Below, piece by piece: positions 54,974-64,000 of a DNA stretch of 64,000 nt. The first letter of the stretch is position 1. Each line of letters begins with the position of its first letter. The stretch lies in NCBI GenBank assembly GCA_021432635.1, contig MU270019.1:1-64000 (forward strand), written 5' to 3'. The DNA is from Thozetella sp. PMI_491 (lineage: Eukaryota > Ascomycota > Sordariomycetes > Chaetosphaeriales > Chaetosphaeriaceae). The position numbers were made by a program, and so were the translations under genes. The notes beneath the pieces were generated by a model. It worked only from the letters and a program-made list of their open reading frames with translations, was not told the origin of the DNA and searched no databases.

Positions 54974-55409
54974 ACGTAATCCATATGTGGGTGGATCATA
55001 CAAGTGGATGGATCACTTCAAAACACACATAAAATCGAGAATTTCTTAGCTTTCTAACACCACCAAATTAAATTGGATAATTATCAAACATACACTACAC
55101 TCTTTAAAGATGATAATAAACCTATATTTATTTTCTTTAGACTTTTTAAAAATTCTCTTGGCTGTAAATTAGAAAAGCGGAGAATGGAATTCTCCACTTT
55201 AATTTATTTTCTCAATAGATTCACTAAAAAATATTTTAAATTTTCAAATCTTAACAGATATAGGTGCCTGCATAAATAACTATGTATAAGTTATATAATA
55301 CTTGAGCAAGAATTGATGGTGCTAGAAAGCTAAGAAATCTCCGATTTTATGTGTGTTTTGAAGTGATCCATCCACTTGTATGATCCACCCACATAACTAT
55401 GGATTACGT
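54974..55409. mobile_element. Non-autonomous TIR DNA transposon (MITE-like), TA target
   Basis: A 436-bp element with inverted terminal repeats of about 80 bp. The left end reads ACGTAATCCATA then TGTGGGTGGATCATACAAG; the right end is its reverse complement with a four-base GTTA indel. Both ends are flanked by TA (54972-54973 and 55410-55411), the target duplication of Tc1/mariner/pogo-type elements. The AT-rich interior (~270 bp) has no transposase domain; a 68-codon frame inside has no recognised match. It would need a transposase from elsewhere. High arm identity suggests a fairly young insertion; the superfamily is inferred from the TA duplication. Confidence 0.75.
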
Positions 55410-57343
55410 TATAGCTAGGTTTTTAAGCCGCCTTTTATAATATCTGCCTAGCTTTATATTTTAGAATTAGCTGGCTTTATAGTTATTTGTCTAAGGGCTA
55501 ATTTTGCCCCTAATATAGCCTTTGAAAAGGCTGTAAAGTATCTAATAAACTCCTTTGCTATAGTTTTATCCTTACTGTTATAGCTAGAGACAACACTATC
55601 CAGGGATTAAGCTATCATACCTAGGACCTTCTCCCTAGCGTTTTAACGCCTATAAACCTTAGATAGGGCTGAGTTTAAGGCTATAATCATAGAATCAGGG
55701 GCATGGGCCAAGGAGGAGAGCCTGTTGGACTGGGTCAAGTGTGTAGCTGCGTCAGATCTTCCCGTTGGAGTCGGGTTCAGCCTTGTGATTGGCTGAACCT
55801 GCGTGGGGTTCTTCCTCTTAGGGGGTTGGCGGCTCGAAGGGCGGCGACGAGCCTATGTCGTAGGGCGTTCTAGGTCCCGTATCGGGCCCTAGCGACGACG
55901 GCGCCGTCACGTCTAGCCTTGCGGTCATCGTGAGGGCAGACGTGGATTTTGCTGGTATGCCGGTCGTTGTTAAGGAATTTGCGTGGAATTGGTGGGATAC
56001 ACTAACAATTGTGCGCCAAGAAGAATAAATTAAGGGGGAGTTGATCTCGAGTCAAAGTATAAGGATGGCTGGACGCCGCTGTCGTGGGCTGCAGGGAAAT
56101 GGCACGAGGCGGTCGTGTAGCTGCTGCTCGCTAAGGGCGTCGATTTTGAGTCAAAGAGTGACTATGGCCGGACAGTTGAGATAGAGTGTGCGGTACGCAG
56201 GTTCGTACCGCGTAGGTTTGAACATGGGTAGGTACAGCGCAATTACCCCAAGGGCTACCCTAATCCCAATCTTGAATCAGTCGCATTCTGTCATTCTGTA
56301 CATGTAACCTGCTATGGGTAACCTAGACTAGCCTATCAATTAAAATACCAATTACTTACACTATAGGTTAGAAATTTTGGTTCCGAACTCGATATAATAT
56401 CTCCACCCTCGGTGCTACAATTAACCCTCTCCACCCACATACCTCGTCGAGACATGGCACGAAGATCACTCGGTCCATGCGTCGAGTAATGCCTAGGAAC
56501 GAGGCTTGAAGTTGAATTCTTCCTCCCTTCTATGATTTTTCTAAGGCGCTTGTCTACCTTGGTGTTTCTGATAATTCCAGCATCGAGGCTAGAGTAAGAC
56601 TCGAGTGAGGTTAAGTGACCTGACTTTAAGTCCATTTCATTTCCGCAAGGGCCGTAGTTATGATTGAGAAAACCCCTCTGAAGCCGATATCGAAGGGACA
56701 GAATCTCGCAGGGTCGGTCAGCTAAAGGCAGAAAGCGACGAATATTCAACAAGAGAAAGGAAGAAGATGAACGAGAGTTTCGACAAGTGGCAAGCCGAAA
56801 AAACCAAAACAGCGGAACTCCTTCAAAAGGCTGAAGAAGAATTAAAATACAAAAAGGAGCAAGAGAAAGCAAATCACGACGAATTCAGCAAGCGTGTCAG
56901 CCGTTCTGGAGAAAATATTGGCGCCTGGCCGTAATGTACATACATCACGCCATCCTTGCAGGCCGAATCCGCACACCACCTTCTCAGGTCGATGTTGATA
57001 CCGGAACCGGCTCTTGCAGGGGGTGAGGTGTGTGCCCGCTTCTCATTGCGTGGCTCTCGACCGGTAGTACTGGCGGTGTAGCCTCAATCCTCGCAAACCA
57101 AACCCCAACTCCCAGCATTTCCGCTCCCCTACACGAAGCGCAAACTGGGGGGTCTAGCTGAAGATGGAACACACGCCAGACCGCTGCCACCAATACGAGT
57201 CGGTAGGCTGAGTGCTTGTCCTACCCACCCTGCTGCACCTCGATTCACAGCACCCCTTTGCCGACTTTGTCTTTCAGTGACGTGGCCACTAGCCGCAGGC
57301 TAGAGCCGGGTTTGGGTGGGAACGCCGCTCGAGCTCGGGCGCT
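55410..57343. other. Gene-poor stretch with AT-rich sequence and debris
   Basis: 55410-55700 is AT-rich without coding signal. Ankyrin debris lies at 56043-56229. Around 56660-56935 a plus-strand frame reads a Lys/Glu-rich helix-forming stretch (SFDKWQAEKTKTAELLQKAE) without a start codon, possibly the end of a lost gene. Confidence 0.35.
56043..56229 (+). pseudogene. Ankyrin-repeat debris
   Basis: The plus frame reads KDGWTPLSWAAGKWHEAVV, a stop, then LLLAKGVDFESKSDYGRT. This is one full ankyrin repeat and the start of the next, with an in-frame TAG in the middle of the VxLLLxKG helix. No start codon or flanking coding sequence. A remnant of a larger ankyrin gene. Confidence 0.6.
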
Positions 57344-60300
57344 TCAAGCTGCGATAGAGTCCAAAGAAATTGGCCCACTGGCACTTTCCCGCCTCTCAAC
57401 CGCGTTAATGACCGCCTGGAGTGGCCCGTTGGGCAAGAAACGAAGGGCGGCTCCGACGGCGAGCGTCAGGAGGCCGAGGACGAGAGAGACGGCCCACTGG
57501 ACACCGGTCAGCGGCACGACGGGGAAGGCCGGCCCCCCAACGAAGACGATCAAGATCTGTAGCCCAATCATAATTAAGCTGACAGTCATGAACAGCCAGT
57601 TACTGAAGACACCCGCGAATACATTGAGAGTGTCGTCGTGCTGCCTGCTACTGCGATGCAGAGTGAGTCGTTAGGGGGCTACTGCTCACAGCTACGTATC
57701 TGCTCGGGGAGGGGACAACATACTTGTACATATTGAAAATCTGTAGCCAGACGTATGTGTTGAACACGAGCGTATCAACCTGCTGGATCTCCGTATCCGT
57801 CTCGTAGGCGAATAAGTGGGGTCCCGCGAAGTAGAGTATTAGCGTGGCTGCTGTCTGGTAGATGGACTGGCCGATGATGGTCTTCCACATCGAAGCCGTA
57901 ATCAAGGGCGCCTTGCGCGGCTCGGGCTTCCGATCTAACACGCCGGGCTGGGGAGGGTCGGTTGCAAGTGCCAGCGCGGCCAGAGTGTCCTGGAATAAGT
58001 TGATCCACATGAGTTGGACAGGCGTAAGCACCGACTGCTCGCCCGGATCAGCGATGCCGGATACGAACGCAAGCAGCACCGAAGTGACGGTGATGGTGAT
58101 CTGGAACTACAGCCATAGAATACTGATCAGCACATCGGTCGAATTGGCGCTTCATGAGACAATGAAGTCGCTCGGGGACTCGCTCACCTGAAGAAACTTC
58201 TTGACAGAGTCGTTTACTGCTCGGCCCCACATGATGGCCTTGACGATGCTGGTGAAGTCGTCCGTCATTAGGATGATCGAGGACGCCTGCTTCGCAACTT
58301 CGGTGCCGGCAATGCCCATGGCGAAGCTGACGTCGGCAGCGCTCATGGCTGATGCATCGTTGGTCCCGTCGCCAGTGACCGCTACGATCTCGCCCATCTG
58401 TTTAAGTAGCACTACCAGCTGCCGTTTGTCGTCCGGGGTAGATCTCGCTAGGACTCTTAGATCCGGGATCACCTTCTTCTTCTCGGATTCCGAGAGCGCC
58501 CTGAATTGGGAGCCCTCCATCGTCATGTTGCCCTCTGAAAGCATGCCGCACTCCGTGGCGATAGCTTGGGCCGTCAGGAGGTTGTCGCCTGTCACCATAC
58601 GAACCGTGACGCCAGCCTTCGTGCATGCCGTGATAGACTCACGGACTCCGGGCCGGACAGGGTCGTGGATTCCCATAGCTCCTAAGAACACCAAGTCTTC
58701 CAAGAGGTAGTCGAGTGCAAACTCGGTTTCTTGCTTGGCCTCCTTCCCGTCTGGCATATGCACGTCCCGATAGACCAAGCTAACCACCCGAAGCGACTGG
58801 CTCGCGTAACTCGCGATTATCGCGGCCAGCTTCTCCCTTTCCTCTGGAGTTAGGTCAACTACCGAGTTAGAGGTCTCCTTGCAGGGGTTGCTGATCGTTT
58901 TAGTACACTTCGACAGGAGGGCCTCGGCGGCGCCCTTGATGAACACCCGGTATGTGCCTGGTGAGCCACGTAGCGTAATCACCGTGGCCATGCATTTGCG
59001 AACTCCGCTGAACGGTATGAGCTGTGCAACGTGCTCACTCGCTCGTTCTTTGCCCACCGTCCCCATTCCCAGGTAGTCTCGAGCAAATGTTAGCAGAGCG
59101 GATTCTGTAGTAGAGCCGACAAAGGCGGAAGAATCATTCTTGCTCTCGAAAGCCGTCGTGTTTAGCGCTATAGATTTCCTCAGGATTGTCTTCGTGCTGT
59201 CTATCAGAGCGTCTGCGAACTGTAGGGGAGATTGAACTTCATCGGACGAGGCGGACTCGATAGGCCGGGCACCCTGGTCGGCATTCTTGGCAAAGCAACA
59301 GCCGGGCCCCAACGTACCCACCACGACGCTCATTTTGTTCTCGGTCAGCGTCCCTGTCTTGTCAGAGCAGACACTCGTGGCATTACCCATTGTCTCGCAG
59401 GCTTTCAGCTGCCGCACCAGGTTGTGGTCTTTCAGCATGCGCGTGGTGGCAAAGGCAAGCGAGAGGACCACGGCAAGCGGGAGTCCCTCGGGGACAGCGA
59501 TGACCAGCACCGTCAAGGCGATAATGACAATATCGATGAAATTTTTCCCCTTCTCCGCAGACGAGCGGCTGTCGTTACGAAGTCCTACGAGGAATCTGAT
59601 AAACAACGCCAGGAAGAATAGCACGGCAATTAATGCCCCCAGTCTGGAGATGTACTTGGCTAGAACGGCGAGCCGGTCTTGCAGCGGCGTCGGCTCTGCG
59701 TCGTCCGACTCTCGAACTTGGGCGAGGATTTTGCCATACGTAGAGTTGGTGCCGGTGGCCGTGACGAGAAACGAGCCGATCCCTTCGAGGACCTTGGTCC
59801 CGGAGAGGACAAAGGGGTCGAGTTCCGGGAGCGGGTCGCCGGCGTGTGCCTCCCCTCGCTCTTCCAACGCGCGGAAGACGTCGTCGCCTGGTGCCTTGTT
59901 AACCAGCTCGGACTCTCCGGTGGCAGAAGATTCGTCGCACATGACATTGTGTCCGGTGAGCAAGATGCCGTCAGCCGGGACGATATCTCCGGGTTCAAGC
60001 AGAACAACTTCGCCCACGACGATATCTGAGCCGGGGATGAGTCTCGCCGAGCCGTATCGAATCACCTTTCCGAATCGCTCGAGCTGCTTCTCATTCAACT
60101 TCTTGAACTGTCGTGACTTCTCCCAGTCGTTGATGGACCCCACGAGCACTATAATGACGATGGCGGTGATGATGGCGACTCCCTCGACCCATTCTACCGG
60201 AGGGTTGTCCACACCGTGGACCGTGGTGAAGGTTTGATAGAGCCCGATCGCGAGCGAGACTACGGCAGCCGCTGTGAGGAGGAACAAGACCGGATCATTG

Positions 60301-60725
60301 TAAGCCATCCACACTCGAGACAGGAAACTAGTCTGTTTCTTGGTTGGTAGTCGATTGTCCTTAAACACGGCCCTCCTCTGGGCAATCAATGCAATGTCGT
60401 CTGCATCGTCATACCGTGCAGTACTTTTCCTCGACGCCAAGGTCAAGGCTTTCGATAGCCCTGTCGATTCACGAGAGGTGGGGTCGGCGGCCGCAGGCCC
60501 TTTAGCAAGACCTATAGCTGTCTGCCGGACGTAGCCGCCCAGGCCGCTTGTCCGATGAGTCCGAAGGCCCTCGACGAGACCCTGGACTCCTCCGTAGCGT
60601 TGAAATGCACCAAGATCCTTGGGGTTATGTAGGATGCCCAGTTGTTCGGGTGTGAAGTAGAAAAGGTCAGTTTCCTTGTGACGGCCTGGTAAACCAAATG
60701 TCGGGGTTCGCGGTGCGTTGTCCAT
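57344..60725 (-). CDS. P2B-type calcium ATPase (PMC1-like)
   Basis: Exons 60725-58188, 58106-57724 and 57650-57344 give 1075 residues in phase. This is a P-type pump that drives Ca2+ out of the cytosol, in fungi usually into the vacuole. Seen in order: an N-terminal cytosolic region, TM1-2, the actuator TGES (SSATGESELV), TM4 with PEGLPLAV (about 410), the phosphorylation loop CSDKTGTLTENKM (about 453), nucleotide-domain KGAAE, the hinge TGDGTND (about 784), IAGTEVAKQASSIILM, and C-terminal membrane segments with LMWINLFQDTLAALALATDPP. The hinge continues as ASAM where the family normally has APAL. There is no long C-terminal calmodulin region. The start at ATG 60725 (MDNAPRTPTFGLPG) is preferred over upstream non-ATG codons. 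Confidence 0.92.
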
Positions 60726-61628
60726 TCTCTCACGATTATTAGAACAAGAGATTAAATGCGCTATCAATTCGATCTCAACGTACAAACGACGAATGTTCGG
60801 TGAAATCAGGCTAAGGGGCAGGGCCGGGACCCGCCTTGAGCGGATAAGAATAGGAAGAGAGGAAGTGAAAAGTTGAGACCTAACGGTACGACTTTTTTTT
60901 TCCTGCAGAGTCTTAGGTAACCTGACAGTGGGACAAAAACGCCATCAAGTGAGCCTAAGCACATTTGGTGGTGGCTGTGCTGCGATATGCGACGGGAAAG
61001 TCGCCTCTGCTGAGGCCTGCCTTCGGTTACATCTGCGTTCAAGTTTTATCTGCCAAGAAGCTCAGTAGAGGGTGAAGCAAATCAATAAACGCCAAGCGAT
61101 GCGGCAAGGAAAAGTATTCCACCAGAAATGGCTCTTTGTCTGCCGCATTACTCGTCTTGGTGAGAGTTGGCCCTTATCCGATTGCATCGTCTCGCCCGAC
61201 CAAAACGCCACACTCTTAAGGTAGTGTGAAATGCCACGAACCACGATTGGGGGACTTGTGCTGGGCTCGCCATTGCTGGACGACTGAGGCAATTCGGCTC
61301 GATTTGTCGCAGCCCACCCACCAGCGCTAGACGTTTGTTAAGACCGAATCCAAGTCATCCAAACTCGAACTTATGGAAGCCTAAGCAGCGCCCAGACCCG
61401 TGGTGAAGGTCTGGTGACGATTGTTATTGTAAACCAAACGCCACTTGATCATGACTCGCAAGTATTTCATTTTCCTGAGGAGGCCAAGGCTGCCGGTGAG
61501 GGATGCTGCCGAGTTGCACAGTGCCGCGACATCCTCGGCTGCGCCCTTGGCTGCATCGTACAGCTCACAGATGCGGCGCCCTACGTGGTGGTTTTGTTTT
61601 GGATCTATCTCCGCCACGAAAACCTGTG
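60726..61628. other. Intergenic
   Basis: Upstream region of the calcium pump; a T-run at 60893-60901. No gene seen. Confidence 0.35.
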
Positions 61629-62471
61629 CTACAGGGCCTGCATGCAGACAACGGCGCGGATGCAGTCGCCCAGCTTCATGTTTTTCAAATGCGGCGTTGA
61701 TGCCACCCAGCCGGTGGCGATGGGTGAACTCGTCCACCTTGAGCTTGCCCTCCAGGTACTCGCCTGCGAGGCCAGGAGCTGCGAGCAACTCTTGACTCCG
61801 CCAGGTCGCAACCTCGTCACACGTGGCCCGTGAAGAGCTGAAATGCTAAAGAGAAAGGACGCCATAGGTCAGCTTGACAGAAGCCTCCACGGCTTGTATT
61901 GATTGGGGCCAGATCTTACGGCGCGCGGATATATCCTGGCCAGCGGCACCGACCCCATCACGATGCTCAAGCCCAGCCCCTTTGGCATGCCTCAAGGGCC
62001 GAGCGCATGCCTGGACGCTGCCGGTGCAGTTAACCATGTAGTCGCACCCGCCATCAGTTATCTCGATAAGCTTCTCAGTAACGCTCTAGCCTTGGAGATC
62101 CAGGGGGTTGACGAAGTCGGTGGCTCCCAACTTCTCGAGCCGCGCCTGCTTGGACGGGTTGATGTCGACGACCATAACCTTCCCAGCCTTGCAACACCGA
62201 GCCCTGTATCACGGACAGCCCGACGCAGCCAGCGCCAAAGACGGCGAGTGTCGCACCCGGCTCGACGTCTGCGGCGACACGTGCCGCGCCGTAGCAGGTG
62301 GTGATGCCGCAGCTGAGAGGCACCCGCAATGCTGCAGTTTCGATCACAGCTCCGACTCCAACGGATATCTCCTACGACAGTTACGGAGCCGAGTACTCCG
62401 ACTTCCGGGGCAATCCCACCCAGCCCCAGCGTGTTAAAAGCGGATTCCTTGAATGATCCCTTGGGCGGCAT
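61629..62471 (-). pseudogene. Zinc/aryl-alcohol dehydrogenase pseudogene
   Basis: Pieces of one medium-chain dehydrogenase appear on the minus strand in order but in different frames: [20 protein letters not shown] and [20 protein letters not shown] (Rossmann loop, about 62330-62200), VNCTGSVQA (about 62035), RKIWPQSIQ, EYLEGKLKVDEF, RHRLGGINAAFEK, and MKLGDCIRAVV near the C-terminus. At least four frame changes separate them, and the N-terminal zinc-binding half is not found. The order and spacing match an aryl-alcohol-type ADH. It is clearly inactive and not a recent copy of the intact ADH at 10815, whose motifs differ. Confidence 0.7.
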
Positions 62472-62965
62472 CGATATTATGGCCCATCAACCCGATCCTT
62501 ACTCTCCTGCTCCTTCAATGCTGGACTCCTCGGTCCCGGTAATTTACGAGATGCCAGACCCATTCCTCATACGTCGCAGCTCAAAATGGCCACGAAGAGG
62601 TTGTTGCGATTCTTTGCGAGTATGGTGCTGCAGTCGATGACCCGTATGACGCTTAGTTATAGTACTCTACATGCTCCGTCATCTAGCGGACATACGCAGG
62701 TGATTCATATCTTTCTTGCGTATGGCGCTATTTTTGATACGGCTGGTTAACTTTGGTGGAGCTGCCTAATTTTACAAGCCTAGCTACTTTGCCGACATTT
62801 TGCAACTTAGAATCTACTTGTCACGGCATTTACATTGAGCTTGACCCACGGGCCTTTTATTAAGTTAACTAAATGGGAAAAGTAAAAACAAACATAACTA
62901 GCTACTTAGGTTAACAACTTTCGTTTCAATCGGCCAAATTGTCTCTCAACCTTCTCGAAGCCCCC
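62472..62965. other. Intergenic with ankyrin debris
   Basis: Apart from the fragment at 62570-62747, AT-rich and without coding signal. Confidence 0.35.
62570..62747 (+). pseudogene. Ankyrin-repeat debris
   Basis: The plus frame reads AAQNGHEEVVAILCEYGAAV, then after stops STLHAPSSSGHTQVIHIFLA and YGAIFDTAG. Two ankyrin repeats are recognisable (GHxxVVxxLLxYGA) with stop codons between them. Remnant of a larger gene. Confidence 0.6.
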
Positions 62966-64000
62966 TTATATAATATGAGAAAGAGGGGACCATTCCCAGA
63001 GCTGTCCTACAGAGCCTGAAAGCATCAGTTTACGCTCCGTACGAGCGAATCTCTTGGACTCTTTCTCCTCTCCTTCAAATCCTCTTACTCCAAGCGTTTG
63101 AGAAGGGGCTTGTTTGCTTACATACTCTGCAAGCCTAAACACCTTTTTACTCTCATACCCGTTTTCCCGTTCTACCAAGTCTGTAGGGTACTCGTACTCG
63201 CCAGATAGGTTCCCGGTTTCTGCCAAAACTCTTGGGGTTTTCTTGGCTCTCTCTAGTATTGGATGGGCTTTGTTGCGTGGCCCTTCCTCCTCTAGATACC
63301 GTGTTGTATTTCTTAGTCCCCATTCTAAACCATCTAAAAATTGTGATGCTGGATGGGTCTTGTCGCCTTGGTCTGAGAATGTCTTAAATTCTTCGAGAGT
63401 TCGGTATATGTTTTGATATTGCATATGGAAAGTGCCGTTATCGCCAAACCGAAGTGCTGTGGGGGGCCACTCTGTGGATCCTTGTTTTAGGTTGTAACCC
63501 CTTTTCCTATGCTTATTCAGCGCATCTGTCCTTCGCTGCTTTCGAGCGGGAGAACCCTGCGTATTTTTCCAGATAGTTCCAACTTTCGACGCTGACTTGT
63601 CGTAGAACATGTGACCGGCGACAAAACCTCCAACAAAGCACTGGACGGGGGTAGAGTGAAACCGATATATCACTTGTAGGCAGCTCAAAGGCTGACCATA
63701 GTGATGGCAAACTATAAGTTGAATCTTATGTAAACGGTTCTCTTTTCTCACATGGCCAGTAATAACAGAGAAGTCACCTTCGCCAGAGGCTGTAGAAGGA
63801 TTATCTTCTTCTTCTTCTTCTTCTTCTTCTTCTTCTTCTTCTTCTTCTTCTTCGTCCATAGCCAGGTCATCTTCTTCAGGGAGAATATAGCGGAGTTTCC
63901 CTGCGCTTCTGAGGACCTCTATCTCGTGATTCCGGCGGTATAAATAGAGACGGCGGCTCGCTAGCGGCTCCAAAAACTGCTTCACTTTGTTTAAGTCGGC
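62966..64000 (-). CDS. Glu-rich hypothetical protein, cut by window edge
   Basis: Open from the right edge of the window to the stop at 62966, at least 340 codons; the start lies beyond the window, as no ATG suits the N-terminal part seen. A run of about 16 glutamates (about residues 44-60) is encoded by a GAA/TTC microsatellite. It is followed by a well-formed basic/aromatic region (FVAGHMFYDKSASKVGTIWK, KQRRTDALNKHRKRGYNLKQ) and a C-terminal part rich in charged residues. No signal peptide in the part seen, no domain recognised. Balanced residue use over 300 codons makes a real gene likely. Confidence 0.45.
   Translation of the reverse strand, partial: ADLNKVKQFLEPLASRRLYLYRRNHEIEVLRSAGKLRYILPEEDDLAMDEEEEEEEEEEEEEEEEDNPSTASGEGDFSVITGHVRKENRLHKIQLIVCHHYGQPLSCLQVIYRFHSTPVQCFVGGFVAGHMFYDKSASKVGTIWKNTQGSPARKQRRTDALNKHRKRGYNLKQGSTEWPPTALRFGDNGTFHMQYQNIYRTLEEFKTFSDQGDKTHPASQFLDGLEWGLRNTTRYLEEEGPRNKAHPILERAKKTPRVLAETGNLSGEYEYPTDLVERENGYESKKVFRLAEYVSKQAPSQTLGVRGFEGEEKESKRFARTERKLMLSGSVGQLWEWSPLSHII
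63803..63853 (+). repeat. (TTC)n microsatellite, coding
   Basis: About 17 TTC units; on the minus strand they encode the poly-glutamate run of the hypothetical protein. Confidence 0.85.

Noticed and set aside
56336-56872. 178-codon minus-strand open frame
   Set aside because: No conserved domain; the opposite strand has a Lys/Glu-rich helix-like frame over part of it. Neither strand has a start and splice pattern that convinces.
59287-60237. 316-codon plus-strand open frame
   Set aside because: It lies antisense to the calcium ATPase exon, with Ser/Thr/Pro-rich composition typical of the complement of GC-rich coding sequence; no domain.
63803-63853. TTC repeat as a CRISPR-like or tandem array
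   Set aside because: A plain trinucleotide microsatellite without spacers, inside a reading frame.

Overview
The window looks like nuclear DNA of a filamentous ascomycete (Pezizomycotina, probably Eurotiomycetes; the class is an inference). Genes are split by short introns (mostly 50-80 nt) with GT/AG or GC/AG ends and CTRAC-type branch sites close to the acceptor. Gene content is typical of such fungi: Zn2Cys6 and Clr5 regulators, a fungal-type nitric oxide synthase, swollenin, a GH92 mannosidase and several secreted hydrolases. I see no tRNA, rRNA, CRISPR or bacterial operon structure. Exon models were built by hand from splice signals and reading-frame continuity; every intact multi-exon model closes to a whole number of codons.

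Layout. 0.8-10 kb: a KNH-like single-pass surface protein, a small secreted Cys-rich protein, a five-exon C2H2/Zn2Cys6 regulator divergent from a short-chain dehydrogenase, and a secreted DUF1254/DUF1214 protein. 10.8-19 kb: a zinc alcohol dehydrogenase with repeated and palindromic sites upstream, a complete nitric oxide synthase (six exons, about 1080 aa, oxygenase fused to reductase) and a decayed glutaredoxin gene facing it. 19.8-25.2 kb: two secreted enzymes in tandem, a GH92 mannosidase and a type-B carboxylesterase. 26.6-29.7 kb: an ankyrin fragment and two divergently placed relatives of one unrecognised family, one broken and one open. 31.5-35.9 kb: swollenin (CBM1 plus expansin-like) and a CALB-like lipase. 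35.9-40.5 kb: an acidic hypothetical protein, a GPI-type surface protein and a Clr5-domain regulator. 42.4-48.3 kb: a beta-lactamase-like serine hydrolase, an APH-type kinase and an aldo/keto reductase. 49.5-53.4 kb: two divergent Golgi-type glycosyltransferases (GT25-like and GT32-like). 54.2-56.3 kb: an AT-rich repeat pocket with a complete TA-flanked terminal-inverted-repeat element and ankyrin debris. 57.3-60.7 kb: a PMC1-type calcium ATPase. 61.6-64 kb: an alcohol dehydrogenase pseudogene, ankyrin debris and a glutamate-rich ORF cut by the window edge.

How it fits together. This is a mosaic of secreted degradative enzymes, redox enzymes and surface or glycan genes with regulators between them. 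No single biosynthetic cluster is evident. The most notable locus is the nitric oxide synthase, which has the residues expected of an oxygenase but an eroded FMN-binding segment. The other points most worth checking are the inverted paralogue pair of unknown family at 27-30 kb and an unusual hinge motif in the calcium pump.
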